From an uncultured Winogradskyella sp. (GTDB lineage: Bacteria > Bacteroidota > Bacteroidia > Flavobacteriales > Flavobacteriaceae), in contig NZ_CANMJY010000002.1 in the NCBI RefSeq assembly GCF_947498345.1, positions 248,001 through 312,000 on the forward strand: a stretch of DNA of 64,000 bases, in the 5' to 3' direction. Shown one piece after another: positions 43,164 to 52,897 of this stretch. Position numbers and translations under genes: made by a program. The stretch's first letter is position 1. Each line of letters starts with the position of its first letter. Under the pieces are notes generated by a model that saw only the letters and a list, made by a program, of their open reading frames with translations, was not told the origin of the DNA and ran no database searches.

Positions 43164-43175
43164 ATATGCATTAAG

Positions 43176-43211
43176 TTTAAAAAAAACATCCCAAATTTAT
43201 TTGGGATGTTT
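43176..43211 (-). terminator. Terminator of frr
   Basis: AAACATCCCAA and TTGGGATGTTT (43184-43211) pair perfectly; the minus-strand tail is rich in T. It lies about 20 bp after the frr stop. Confidence 0.85.
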
Positions 43212-43231
43212 ATGCTTTTTATTTTTTTTGA

Positions 43232-43783
43232 CTAAACGGTCATAATCTCTTTTTCCTTATGATCTAAAATACTGTCTATTTGTTTAACGTAAGAATCTGT
43301 GAGTTCTTGTACATCTATCTCTGCATTTTTTTGTAGATCTTCAGAAACATCAGATTTTTTAATATCGTTCATGGCATCTTTACGTGCATTACGAACTCCG
43401 ATTTTAGCATCTTCAGATTCAGCCTTAGCTTGTTTTGCTAAAGTTTTACGACGCTCTTCTGTTAAAGGTGGAACATTAATAATAATCATCTCTCCATTGT
43501 TCATGGGATTAAACCCCAAATTGGCAAGCATAATACCGCGTTCAATTTCTTGTAGCATGCTTTTTTCCCAAGGCTGTACAGATATGGTTCTACCATCTGG
43601 CGTATTTACATTTGCTACCTGGTTTAATGGAGTTTGAGACCCATAATAATCAACCATTACACTTGATAACATTACAGGGCTAGCCTTACCAGCTCTAATG
43701 TTTACTAATTGTTTTTCAAGATGCTTTATGGCAGCATCCATGGCTTCTTTTGCAGTATCTATTATAAATTTAATTTCGTCCAT
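43232..43783 (-). CDS. frr: Ribosome recycling factor
   Basis: This 183-residue factor splits the 70S ribosome after termination together with EF-G. It has the three-helix-bundle body and the family segments HLEKQLVNIRAGKASP, TPDGRTISVQPWEKSM and PPLTEERRKTLAKQAK. Its length is normal. It follows pyrH by 45 bp, the conserved pyrH-frr order. Confidence 0.97.
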   Translation of the reverse strand: MDEIKFIIDTAKEAMDAAIKHLEKQLVNIRAGKASPVMLSSVMVDYYGSQTPLNQVANVNTPDGRTISVQPWEKSMLQEIERGIMLANLGFNPMNNGEMIIINVPPLTEERRKTLAKQAKAESEDAKIGVRNARKDAMNDIKKSDVSEDLQKNAEIDVQELTDSYVKQIDSILDHKEKEIMTV

Positions 43784-43828
43784 AATTTAAAAACTTTAAT
43801 TGAAGGTTATCAAAGGTTATACCAAGTC

Positions 43829-44536
43829 TTACAGATTAACCTCTGTGCCTATATTCTCTCCAGAAACAACTTTAAGTAAATTTCCTTTTCTATTCATGTC
43901 AAATACTATGATTGGTAATTTATTTTCTTGACTTAAAGTAAAGGCAGTTGTATCCATAACCTTTAACCCTTTACGTAAAACATCATCAAAAGTAATATGA
44001 TCAAATTTAACTGCTGTACTATCTTTTTCAGGATCTGCAGTGTAGATACCGTCTACGCGAGTTCCTTTTAAAATTACATCGGCTTCAATTTCTATAGCAC
44101 GTAAAACTGCTGCAGAATCAGTTGTAAAATAAGGATTCCCCGTTCCTCCTCCAAAAATCACTACTCGTCCTTTGTTTAAATGACTCATAGCTTTACGCCT
44201 TATAAAAGGCTCAGCGACCTCATTAATTTTAATCGCCGTTTGTAAACGTGTTTTAACATTAGCATCTTCAAGTGCATTTTGTAAAGCTAAACCATTTATA
44301 ACGGTTGCCAACATGCCCATATGGTCTCCTTGAACACGATCCATTCCATTCATTGCACCAGCCACACCTCTAAAGATATTTCCACCACCTATGACAATGG
44401 CAACCTGCACACCTAAATCAGTAATCTCTTTAATGTCCTTTGCGTATTCTGCTAAACGCTCTGGGTCAATACCGTATTGCCTATTTCCCATTAGGGCTTC
44501 GCCTGATAATTTAAGTAGTATTCTTTTGTATTTCAT
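43829..44536 (-). CDS. pyrH: Uridylate kinase
   Basis: This 235-residue amino-acid-kinase-fold enzyme phosphorylates UMP to UDP. Motifs: KLSGEALMG at the N-terminus, [10 protein letters not shown] (about 48-57), [16 protein letters not shown] (about 134-149) and [15 protein letters not shown]. It is followed by frr in one transcript from the -7 box at 44557-44564. Confidence 0.97.
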   Translation of the reverse strand: MKYKRILLKLSGEALMGNRQYGIDPERLAEYAKDIKEITDLGVQVAIVIGGGNIFRGVAGAMNGMDRVQGDHMGMLATVINGLALQNALEDANVKTRLQTAIKINEVAEPFIRRKAMSHLNKGRVVIFGGGTGNPYFTTDSAAVLRAIEIEADVILKGTRVDGIYTADPEKDSTAVKFDHITFDDVLRKGLKVMDTTAFTLSQENKLPIIVFDMNRKGNLLKVVSGENIGTEVNL

Positions 44537-44556
44537 GGTTTGATTGAAAATTAAGC

Positions 44557-44564
44557 AAAACTAC
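44557..44564 (-). promoter_or_regulatory. -7 box of pyrH-frr
   Basis: TAGTTTTG on the minus strand matches TAnnTTTG, 20 bp before the pyrH start codon. The remaining gap to the next gene (to 44820) shows no other signal that I can support. Confidence 0.5.
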
Positions 44565-44820
44565 ATATTTTTCTTTTATACTTTATTTTTTTAGGGCAAG
44601 TAATTCTACATTATATTCTAAAAGTGAGTATTACTTTTGTAATCATTTTTAATGTAGTATTTAAAAAACAACTTTTCTTTTGAGACAAGGTTAAGCATGA
44701 TTTTTAACTCTTTAAGCTTGAAGAGTCAAAAGGGGAAATTAAATACTTTGTCTTAAAACAATAAATAGATCACTCTAATTGATAAGAATTGAGGATTTTA
44801 TATGACGATGATAAGTCTTT

Positions 44821-45627
44821 TTAATCCAAATAATAGATGTAACCGAAATTTAACCATAAATTCCAATCATTGCTCTTATTCGAAGATAATTTATGGTTTA
44901 GACCATCGATAAAATCATCAAAATAATACTGCCATCTTAGCTCAACAAATAGATCAGAGAGTATAGTAAGCTTATAGCGGGTTCCAAGACTAGCAACAAC
45001 AGACCAAGTAGAACCAGACTCATCACTTATAAAAGGGTCACCACCAGAAGCATCATCCCAGTAACTATAAAAATTATCATTGTTGTTAATACCACCTGGT
45101 AGGCCATATGATGTTGAAACGGATGGATTAAAGGATACATAGTGTGCGCCCAGTGCAGCAAAAGGAGCAAAAGAGTAAGCACCAGCAGAAAACGCTCTTA
45201 TACTTCTTGGGAAATACTCTAACTGCATACCTATATCCCAATTTTGTGCTTCGCCTGTGTGACGTCTTAATCGCTCTGCATTTTCACTAGTCCGGGAATC
45301 ATCTACCCATTTCCCAAAGTGGTTCAATGTCGTTTTATTCCATGATATTTCACTTCTTACTTTAAAGTGATCATTAAAATAAGTGTCTGTAGAATAGCAA
45401 TTACAATCAGCCCGATATGCGAAGTTTATATAGTGTACAATACCTAATGCGACGCCAGTATTACCTGCATTAGTTTCAAAATCTTTTCTTACTCCAAAAT
45501 CAGATTGAAATGCAACTGCACCAACAAATGCACCGATCTCGTGAGAAATGCCCAATTGAGCTGAGGTCTTTTGCATTGAAAACAAAATTGCAAACAAAAG
45601 CATCAACTTTTTAATAGATATTGTCAT
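44821..45627 (-). CDS. THC0290_0291-family outer-membrane protein
   Basis: The form starting at 45627 is a 268-residue protein with a clean signal peptide (LFSMQKTSAQ). It has a barrel-like mature part with LGISHEIGAFVGAVAFQSDFGVRKDFETN, which I recognise as the THC0290_0291 family of Flavobacteriaceae. A Cys pair CNC is in YRADCNCYST. The longer frame to 45663 would add MFDNYFNYIWNY before the signal and is less likely. The C-terminus FGYIYYLD fits an outer-membrane strand. Function is unknown; it stands alone between pyrH and gdhA. Confidence 0.78.
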   Translation of the reverse strand: MTISIKKLMLLFAILFSMQKTSAQLGISHEIGAFVGAVAFQSDFGVRKDFETNAGNTGVALGIVHYINFAYRADCNCYSTDTYFNDHFKVRSEISWNKTTLNHFGKWVDDSRTSENAERLRRHTGEAQNWDIGMQLEYFPRSIRAFSAGAYSFAPFAALGAHYVSFNPSVSTSYGLPGGINNNDNFYSYWDDASGGDPFISDESGSTWSVVASLGTRYKLTILSDLFVELRWQYYFDDFIDGLNHKLSSNKSNDWNLWLNFGYIYYLD

Positions 45628-45807
45628 ATAATTCCAAATATAATTGAAATAGTTATCGAACAAATATATAAAAACTCGACGAACTACAAAATAAAACGGA
45701 TAAAATGCATAGTTCTTATTAGGGAGAAGAATTTTTTTGCAATTCTGAAATATTGAAAAAATTATTGAGAATATAAAAAAAATGAAGGCTTATTTTTACA
45801 GATAACT

Positions 45808-45815
45808 TATCTTTG
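45808..45815 (+). promoter_or_regulatory. -7 box of gdhA
   Basis: TATCTTTG matches TAnnTTTG. It overlaps the first ATG of the open frame (45813), so the true start must be the ATG at 45852. Confidence 0.65.
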
Positions 45816-45851
45816 CACCCAATAAATCACAATTTCTTAACAATTTTTTAT

Positions 45852-47195
45852 ATGAAAGATAAAATTGAAGCATTTTTAGATCTTGTAAAGAAACGTAATG
45901 GACACGAACCTGAGTTTCTACAAGCAGTCCAAGAAGTAGCGGAAACCGTTATTCCTTACATAGCTAAGCATAATATTTACAATGGAAAAAACATTTTATT
46001 AAGAATGGTAGAGCCAGAACGACTGATTTCCTTTAGAGTTAGTTGGGTAGATGATGCAGGTGAGATACAGGTTAACAGAGGGTATAGAATACAAATGAAT
46101 TCTGCAATTGGTCCTTATAAAGGAGGGTTGCGTTTTCACCCTACCGTAAATGCTAGTATTCTTAAATTTTTGGCGTTTGAACAAGTTTTTAAAAATAGTT
46201 TAACTACACTACCTATGGGTGGTGGTAAAGGAGGTTCTGATTTTGATCCAAAAGGAAAATCAGATAACGAAATTATGCGTTTTTGCCATTCTTTTATGAC
46301 CGAACTCTTTAGGCATATTGGGCATAATACAGATGTGCCAGCAGGAGATATAGGTGTAGGTGCAAGAGAAATAGGCTATATGTTTGGTATGTATAAAAAG
46401 TTGAACAATACTTTTACAGGTGTACTTACTGGAAAAGGTCAATCTTGGGGTGGATCTTTAATTAGACCTGAAGCAACAGGATATGGTAATGTGTATTTTG
46501 CAGAGAACATGTTAAAAACTAAAAATGATTCTTTTAATGGAAAGAAAGTTGTTATTTCTGGTTCAGGTAATGTTGCACAGTATGCGGCAGAAAAGGCAAT
46601 TGAACTTGGTGCAACAGTATTAACATTATCTGATTCTGGAGGGTATATTGTAGATGAAGATGGTATTGATACTGAAAAATTAGAATTTGTTATGGATCTA
46701 AAAAATGTAAAACGAGGTCGTATTAGCGAATATGTTGAAAAGTATCCAAATGCTAAATTTGTTAAAGGAGAACGCCCATGGTCTGTAAAATGCGATATAG
46801 CACTACCATGTGCAACACAAAACGAATTAAATGGTGAAGAGGCAAAACAATTGGTAAATAATGGCTGTATGTGTGTGTCTGAAGGAGCAAATATGCCCTC
46901 AACACCAGAAGCTATTCATGAGTTTCAAAAAGCAAAAATTTTATTTGCACCTGGAAAAGCTTCAAATGCAGGAGGTGTAGCAACTTCTGGTTTAGAAATG
47001 AGCCAAAATTCATTACGTCTCAGTTGGACTAGAGAAGAGGTAGATAAAAAATTAAAAGGTATCATGGAAGATATTCATAACTCATGTGTTGAATATGGAA
47101 AAAATGATGATGGATCCGTAGATTATATTAGAGGAGCTAATATTGCTGGTTTTGTAAAAGTAGCAGATGCAATGTTGGCACAAGGTGTGGTATAA
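45852..47195 (+). CDS. gdhA: NADP-type glutamate dehydrogenase
   Basis: The 447-residue enzyme makes glutamate from 2-oxoglutarate and ammonia. It has the Glu/Leu/Phe/Val dehydrogenase core: LPMGGGKGGSDFDPKGKSD (catalytic Lys region) and a Rossmann domain (VVISGSGNVAQYAAEKAIELGA). The 447-residue length equals that of NADP-dependent GdhA of enteric bacteria. The ATG at 45852 is chosen over 45813 because the -7 box covers the upstream one. It has its own promoter and terminator. Confidence 0.96.
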   Translation: MKDKIEAFLDLVKKRNGHEPEFLQAVQEVAETVIPYIAKHNIYNGKNILLRMVEPERLISFRVSWVDDAGEIQVNRGYRIQMNSAIGPYKGGLRFHPTVNASILKFLAFEQVFKNSLTTLPMGGGKGGSDFDPKGKSDNEIMRFCHSFMTELFRHIGHNTDVPAGDIGVGAREIGYMFGMYKKLNNTFTGVLTGKGQSWGGSLIRPEATGYGNVYFAENMLKTKNDSFNGKKVVISGSGNVAQYAAEKAIELGATVLTLSDSGGYIVDEDGIDTEKLEFVMDLKNVKRGRISEYVEKYPNAKFVKGERPWSVKCDIALPCATQNELNGEEAKQLVNNGCMCVSEGANMPSTPEAIHEFQKAKILFAPGKASNAGGVATSGLEMSQNSLRLSWTREEVDKKLKGIMEDIHNSCVEYGKNDDGSVDYIRGANIAGFVKVADAMLAQGVV

Positions 47196-47214
47196 TATAT
47201 AAAAAGTAAATTTT

Positions 47215-47247
47215 AAAAGCTTTCATTGCATATGAAAGCTTTTTTTA
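47215..47247 (+). terminator. Terminator of gdhA
   Basis: Perfect 12-bp arms (AAAAGCTTTCAT / ATGAAAGCTTTT) with a 5-nt loop and a following T-run. Confidence 0.85.
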
Positions 47248-47314
47248 TGACTTGGTATATGATTACCTATATATTATCGTTAGTATTAATATATTTGAGC
47301 AAACGAATATTATA

Positions 47315-49693
47315 ATGCAAAGAGTTGTTTTTAAAATCTTTATTCTGTGTCTATCCATTAATGCATATACGCAAGACTTTTCAACACTATGGCAAGCACA
47401 TTATTCTTATGTTGATATTGTTGATGTTGTTAATGGTAACAACAAGATTTATGCTGCTGCTCAAAATGCTGTTTTTGAATATGATGCTTTAACAAATGAA
47501 CTTAATACAATTACAACAGTTCAAGGCTTATCAGGAGAACAAATAACGACAATATTATATAGCGAACTTTACCAATATTTGCTTATTGGCTATGAAACGG
47601 GTTTAATTGAAGTATATTCTGAAACTGATGAATCTGTACTTACTGTAGTTGATATTTTAGAGAAAGAAAACATTACTCCTGTAAATAAGCGCATTAATCA
47701 TTTCTATGAGCATGAGGGTTTGGTATATATTTCTACAGATTTTGGCATTTCTGTATACGATTTAGAGCGATTAGAATTTGGTGACACCTATTTTTTAGGT
47801 AATGGAGGTTCTCAAATTACCGTAAACCAGATTTCTATATTAAATAATGAAATCTATGCAGCTTGTTCTAATGGAAATGGACTTAAAAAAGCCGATTTAA
47901 ATAATCCCAACTTAATTGACTTTCAACAATGGCAAACACTAATACCTGGTAATTTTGCCACTGCAAATACACTTAACAATAAAATATATGCAGTTAGATT
48001 CAATAGAGCATTATTTGAAATAGATAATACAAACCTTACACAGTTGTTTACATTAGATTTACTTCCTGTAGATACTGAGGTTAGTGATTCTAACTTAATT
48101 ATATCGACTACTAATAGAGTATATGTCTATGATGCAAACATTCAATTAGTGAATGATTTTCAACCAAACGAAGAATTTGATACCAGCTTTACCTCTGCGA
48201 CTCGACTAGGAGACTTTATTTATATTGGTTCAAGAGATTTTGGCGTATTAAGAAGCTCAATTAATGATAATACATCTTATACAGAAATAAAACCTAATGG
48301 ACCTTTATTTAATGAAGTCTTTAGGATAAATGCAGAAAGTGAAACAGTGTGGGCAAGCTTTGGGGATTATTCCCAGTCCTTAAACCCAGCTCCAGCTAGA
48401 CGTAGAGGTTTGAGCTATTTTAGAGATGAAACATGGGAGAGTATACCTTTTGATAGTGTTTTGGGAGCAAGAAACCTTTCTGAAATTTCAACTAACCCGT
48501 TTAATCCTAGTCAAGTTTTTATAAGTTCGTTTCAAGATGGGATTTTAGAAGTTAATGATTTTATACCTACAATTTTATATAATCAAAACAATAGTGGATT
48601 AGAATCCTTAGTGGTGCCAGGTAATCCAAATGTTATTAGTATAAGGGTTTCTGCCTCTACTTTTGATAATAATGGTTTATTATGGTCATTAACTGCCCGT
48701 GCGCCAAACCCATTGAAATCATTCGACCCAAATACAGGTAATTGGGTAGGGTATGATTTTTCTGCAATCATAGAAGACTCACTATTAGATGAGTTTGGTT
48801 TTTTTGATATAGATATAGATAATAATGGTACAAAATGGATTGGCGGATACTCAAACGGTTTATATGCCTATAATGAGAATATCGCAGACAACCCATTAAG
48901 AAACATTGAATCTGAAGAGCAAAACCTCCCTTTTCCTAGAGTTACTTCATTAGAAGTAGATAATAGAAACCAACTTTGGATAGGCACTTTTTCTGGCTTA
49001 CGTGTACTATTTAATACGTCTGGTTTTTTTGATGATCCTAACCCAACCCTAAGTTCTATTATAGTTTTAGAAGATGGTATCCCACAAGAATTATTAGAGG
49101 GACAATCTATAACAGATATTGAAGCAGATGGATCTAATAATAAATGGGTAGGTACAGTTGATTCGGGGGTGTTTTATTTTTCACCAGATGGGCAAAGAAC
49201 TATATATCATTTTACCAAAGATAATTCGCCTTTACCTTCTAATCGAATTAATGATATCTCTGTAGACCCTAATAATGGTATAGTTTATATAGCAACTATA
49301 AAGGGATTATTATCATTTAGAGCTGGTGGCTCTAAGCCTGAGGAGACCTTAGAAAATGCATTTGCCTACCCAAACCCAGTACGTCCAGAATATAACCTAC
49401 TAGGTTTTAATGACCTTAACGATGTTAATAAAGGTGTTAAAATTAGTGGTCTCACCGACAATGTAAATGTTAAAATTACTGATATTGAAGGCAATTTGGT
49501 TGCAGAAGCTCAATCTAATGTTAATTTAAGATCCTCTAACGCCAATTATAATTTTGCAATTGATGGTGGCACTGCTGTTTGGAATGGCAAAAACCTTGCC
49601 AATTCAGTAGTAAGAACAGGTGTGTATTTAGTGATGATTTCAGATTTAGATTCGTTTGAGACCAAGGTTCTCAAGGTGCTTATAGTTAGGTAA
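47315..49693 (+). CDS. porZ: PorZ-like beta-propeller protein, T9SS-associated
   Basis: The 792-residue form starting at 47315 has a signal peptide (CLSINAYTQ) and two beta-propellers built from short repeats such as NNKIYAAAQNAVFEYD, EGLVYISTDFGISVYDL and RNQLWIGTFSGLRVLF. A C-terminal sorting-type domain follows, with YPNPVRPEY and ending RTGVYLVMISDLDSFETKVLKVLIVR. This is the layout of PorZ, the surface part of the T9SS attachment complex. The frame to 47252 adds a poor N-terminus and is rejected. It precedes recO by 2 bp, a pairing also seen in other Flavobacteriaceae. Confidence 0.82.
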   Translation: MQRVVFKIFILCLSINAYTQDFSTLWQAHYSYVDIVDVVNGNNKIYAAAQNAVFEYDALTNELNTITTVQGLSGEQITTILYSELYQYLLIGYETGLIEVYSETDESVLTVVDILEKENITPVNKRINHFYEHEGLVYISTDFGISVYDLERLEFGDTYFLGNGGSQITVNQISILNNEIYAACSNGNGLKKADLNNPNLIDFQQWQTLIPGNFATANTLNNKIYAVRFNRALFEIDNTNLTQLFTLDLLPVDTEVSDSNLIISTTNRVYVYDANIQLVNDFQPNEEFDTSFTSATRLGDFIYIGSRDFGVLRSSINDNTSYTEIKPNGPLFNEVFRINAESETVWASFGDYSQSLNPAPARRRGLSYFRDETWESIPFDSVLGARNLSEISTNPFNPSQVFISSFQDGILEVNDFIPTILYNQNNSGLESLVVPGNPNVISIRVSASTFDNNGLLWSLTARAPNPLKSFDPNTGNWVGYDFSAIIEDSLLDEFGFFDIDIDNNGTKWIGGYSNGLYAYNENIADNPLRNIESEEQNLPFPRVTSLEVDNRNQLWIGTFSGLRVLFNTSGFFDDPNPTLSSIIVLEDGIPQELLEGQSITDIEADGSNNKWVGTVDSGVFYFSPDGQRTIYHFTKDNSPLPSNRINDISVDPNNGIVYIATIKGLLSFRAGGSKPEETLENAFAYPNPVRPEYNLLGFNDLNDVNKGVKISGLTDNVNVKITDIEGNLVAEAQSNVNLRSSNANYNFAIDGGTAVWNGKNLANSVVRTGVYLVMISDLDSFETKVLKVLIVR

Positions 49694-49695
49694 AG

Positions 49696-50415
49696 ATGCT
49701 TACAAAAAACAATAGCATTGTTCTTTCAAAATTAAAATATAGAGACTACGATCTTATTGTAAAGTGTTATACACAACAACGAGGGGTAGTTAGTTATATC
49801 TTAAGAGGTGTTTTAAAATCTAAAAAAAGTCAAACCAAAACAGTATATTTTCAAGCGCTATCTCTACTTCAGATTGAAGAAAGTTATAAGCCTAATCAAT
49901 CACTTCATTCAATAAGAGAGGTAAAACCAAACTATATTTACAAAAGTCTTCATACTAATATTTATAAAAGTGCTATTGTATTATTTTTATCCGAAATTTT
50001 ATCTAATGTATTAAAGGAAGAGGAGAAAAACGAAAGTCTATTTGATTATATAGAAACCGCATTACAATACCTAGATAACCTAGAGCAATATGCAAATTTC
50101 CATTTACTCTTTTTATTAAAATTAACACGTTATTTAGGGTTTCAACCAGAAAATATTAATAAAGATTATCCTTATTTTAATTTAGAATCAGGAACTTTTG
50201 AAGCATCAACAAATGGAATTTACTCAATTTCAGGAGAAAATTTAACACTATTAAAATGCCTGTTGGGCATAAATTTTGATGGTTTGCATACTATAAAAAT
50301 TAATGCAAAACAAAGACAAGAGTTTTTAAATATGTTATTGTATTATTTTGAATTACATTTGGGTGGTTTTAAAAAGCCCAAATCATTACAAGTGCTAAAT
50401 GATGTATTTCATTAA
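49696..50415 (+). CDS. recO: DNA repair protein RecO
   Basis: This 239-residue protein has an N-terminal OB fold (SIVLSKLKYRDYDLIVKCYTQQRGVVSYI) and a helical C-terminal domain. RecO loads RecA on single-stranded DNA with RecF and RecR. The zinc-finger cysteines seen in some RecO proteins are absent. Its start lies 2 bp after the porZ-like stop, so the two are translated from one message. Confidence 0.92.
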   Translation: MLTKNNSIVLSKLKYRDYDLIVKCYTQQRGVVSYILRGVLKSKKSQTKTVYFQALSLLQIEESYKPNQSLHSIREVKPNYIYKSLHTNIYKSAIVLFLSEILSNVLKEEEKNESLFDYIETALQYLDNLEQYANFHLLFLLKLTRYLGFQPENINKDYPYFNLESGTFEASTNGIYSISGENLTLLKCLLGINFDGLHTIKINAKQRQEFLNMLLYYFELHLGGFKKPKSLQVLNDVFH

Positions 50416-50448
50416 GCAAAATTTATGCAGAGATTTTAATGAAGATGT

Positions 50449-52878
50449 ATGTGCTTAAAAGTGAAATGTAATATCATTTTTAGTGTTATTTTGTTTCTTT
50501 TTGTACAGATGGTGTTTTCTCAGACCATTACTGTATTAGAAGTAGGGACAAATGAACCTGTTTCTGGTGTAGCGTTATACAATTTAAAGAAAACCAAATA
50601 TGTAGTTACTGATATAAATGGAAAGGCTCAGTTAAATATTTTTAACGATCGAGAAATTATATATTTTCAGAATTTATTATATGAAAAAACACAATTTAGG
50701 AAGCTCGAAATTGCTGAAAAAAACTACACTATTTATTTAACTTTTAAAGTAGAAAGCTTAAACCAAATTGTAATCTCGGCATCTAAATTTGAGCAAAATA
50801 AGCGAGATATACCTCAAACAATTGTAAGTCTTGATGCTAAAGAAATTGCGTTAACCAATCCACAAACAAGTGCTGATTTACTTGAAAATACCGGAAACAT
50901 ATATATACAAAAAAGTCAATTAGGTGGTGGAAGCCCAATGATAAGAGGTTTTTCGACTAATAGACTACTTATAACTGTAGATGGTGTACGTATGAATAAC
51001 GCTATTTTTAGAGGCGGGAATCTTCAAAATATTATATCTATAGATCCTCTATCTATAAAGAATACAGAAGTGACTTTAGGTGCTGGTTCCGTAGTTTATG
51101 GTAGCGATGCAATTGGTGGTGTAATGAGTTTTTATACTAAGAAACCTCAATTATCTTACAAAGACGAAATGTTTTTAAGGGGTAATGCACTAATAAGATA
51201 CGCAAGTGCAAACAATGAAAAGACAGGACATTTTGATCTTAATTTAGGTTATAAAAAATGGGCGTTTTTAACTAATGTAAGCTATACGGACTTTGATGAT
51301 TTGAGGATGGGTAGTAATGGTCCAAGAGACTATCTTAGATCAGAATATGTAGTTAGGCAAAACGGTGAAGATATTATTATTACCAATTCAGAACCCAAAA
51401 TTCAAAAGCCAACGGCTTATAGTCAGGTTAGTTTAATGCAGAAGGTGCATTATGAACCTTCAGACAACATATATTTTGATTTAGGCCTCTATTATACAAC
51501 TACTTCAGATTATCCAAGGTATGATAGATTGATAAGACCTAGAGGGGAAACATTGCGTTCAGCTGAATGGGAATATGGACCACAGCAATGGTTTATGGGA
51601 AACTTACAGGTAACAAAAACTATTAGTGGGTCTAATCTTTATGACAAAATACAAGCTACGGCAGCGTATCAAAATTTTGTAGAAAGTAGAAGGGACAGAG
51701 ATTTTCAGTCGCCATTAAGAGAAGTAAGAGAGGAGAATGTGGATGCCATTTCTTTTAATTTAGATTTAGAAAAAAAGATAAACCCAGAGACATCTGTTTT
51801 TTATGGACTAGAATACCTATATAACACCGTTGGTTCTAAAGCAAAAGAAGAAAATATTGAAGCTAACACTACTGTTTCTAATGTAACCCGTTACCCAAAT
51901 GGATCAACATGGCAATCTATGGCTGGTTATGTTAGTTTAAAACATAAACCTAATTCTAAATTTGTTTTTCAATCGGGTTTGAGGTACAATCAAGTTATTG
52001 CTAATGCTAGTTTTACCGAAAACAACACATTTTTAAATTTACCCTTTGACGATGCTGAGGTTAATACTGGAGCCTTAACAGGTACCGCTGGCATCACATG
52101 GTCGCCGAGCAAAACCATTCAATGGAAATTGAATGCCTCAACCGCTTTTAGAGCACCAAATATAGATGATATAGGTAAGGTGTTTGATTCAGAACCTGGC
52201 TCGGTAGTTGTTCCTAACAAGGACCTTAAGGCTGAGTATGCTTATAGTGGAGAACTGGGCTTAAAACTAAATTTTAATGATAATGTAATTTTCGATTTAG
52301 CCACGTATTATACATTCTTAGACAATGCCTTAATCCGAAGAGATTTTGAGCTTAATGGAGAAACCGAAATTATATATGATGGCGAATTAAGTACTGTACA
52401 AGCCATACAAAATGCATCCAAAGCATGGATTTATGGTTTTGAGGTTGGTGTTGAGGTTAGCTTTTCTGAACGTTTAAAGTTGCGCTCACAATATAATGTT
52501 ATAGGTGGTACAGAAGATAATAATGGAGTAGAAGTGCCTGTAAGGCATGTGGCTCCTAATTTTGGTAGAACTCATTTAATATGGAAAAACAGCAAATTAC
52601 TTTTTGATGCTTTTTTAGTGTATAATAATGAGTTGTCCTTTAATCAATTAGCGCCATCAGAATTATCTAAGGATTATTTATATGCAAAAGACAAAAATGG
52701 TAATCCTTATACTCCGTCATGGTATACTATAAATTTTAGAACGCAATACAATTGGAATAATAAACTTTCTATAACGGCAGGTTTAGAGAATATTACCGAT
52801 CAACGTTATAGACCATATTCTTCAGGTATTTCTGCAGCTGGTAGAAATTTAGTTTTGGCATTAAAATATAGTTTGTAA
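50449..52878 (+). CDS. TonB-dependent receptor, heme/hemoglobin-type
   Basis: This 809-residue receptor has a signal peptide (FVQMVFSQ), an N-terminal CarboxypepD-like domain (about 25-95), a plug with GGGSPMIRGFSTNRLLITVDGVRMNNA, and a long barrel ending in NLVLALKYSL. The plug segment is characteristic of the heme and hemoglobin receptor group in Bacteroidota, though metal-chelate use cannot be excluded. There is no SusD partner. It lies 33 bp after recO without a clear terminator between. Confidence 0.87.
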   Translation: MCLKVKCNIIFSVILFLFVQMVFSQTITVLEVGTNEPVSGVALYNLKKTKYVVTDINGKAQLNIFNDREIIYFQNLLYEKTQFRKLEIAEKNYTIYLTFKVESLNQIVISASKFEQNKRDIPQTIVSLDAKEIALTNPQTSADLLENTGNIYIQKSQLGGGSPMIRGFSTNRLLITVDGVRMNNAIFRGGNLQNIISIDPLSIKNTEVTLGAGSVVYGSDAIGGVMSFYTKKPQLSYKDEMFLRGNALIRYASANNEKTGHFDLNLGYKKWAFLTNVSYTDFDDLRMGSNGPRDYLRSEYVVRQNGEDIIITNSEPKIQKPTAYSQVSLMQKVHYEPSDNIYFDLGLYYTTTSDYPRYDRLIRPRGETLRSAEWEYGPQQWFMGNLQVTKTISGSNLYDKIQATAAYQNFVESRRDRDFQSPLREVREENVDAISFNLDLEKKINPETSVFYGLEYLYNTVGSKAKEENIEANTTVSNVTRYPNGSTWQSMAGYVSLKHKPNSKFVFQSGLRYNQVIANASFTENNTFLNLPFDDAEVNTGALTGTAGITWSPSKTIQWKLNASTAFRAPNIDDIGKVFDSEPGSVVVPNKDLKAEYAYSGELGLKLNFNDNVIFDLATYYTFLDNALIRRDFELNGETEIIYDGELSTVQAIQNASKAWIYGFEVGVEVSFSERLKLRSQYNVIGGTEDNNGVEVPVRHVAPNFGRTHLIWKNSKLLFDAFLVYNNELSFNQLAPSELSKDYLYAKDKNGNPYTPSWYTINFRTQYNWNNKLSITAGLENITDQRYRPYSSGISAAGRNLVLALKYSL

Positions 52879-52897
52879 GAAGGCTTAAGCTACTTAC

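Noticed and set aside
43299..43637. Open frame antisense to frr (112 codons)
   Set aside because: frr is complete and conserved; the antisense frame has no signal or recognised motif.
45813..45851. Upstream ATG of the gdhA frame
   Set aside because: It overlaps the -7 box; the enzyme length from 45852 equals the family norm.
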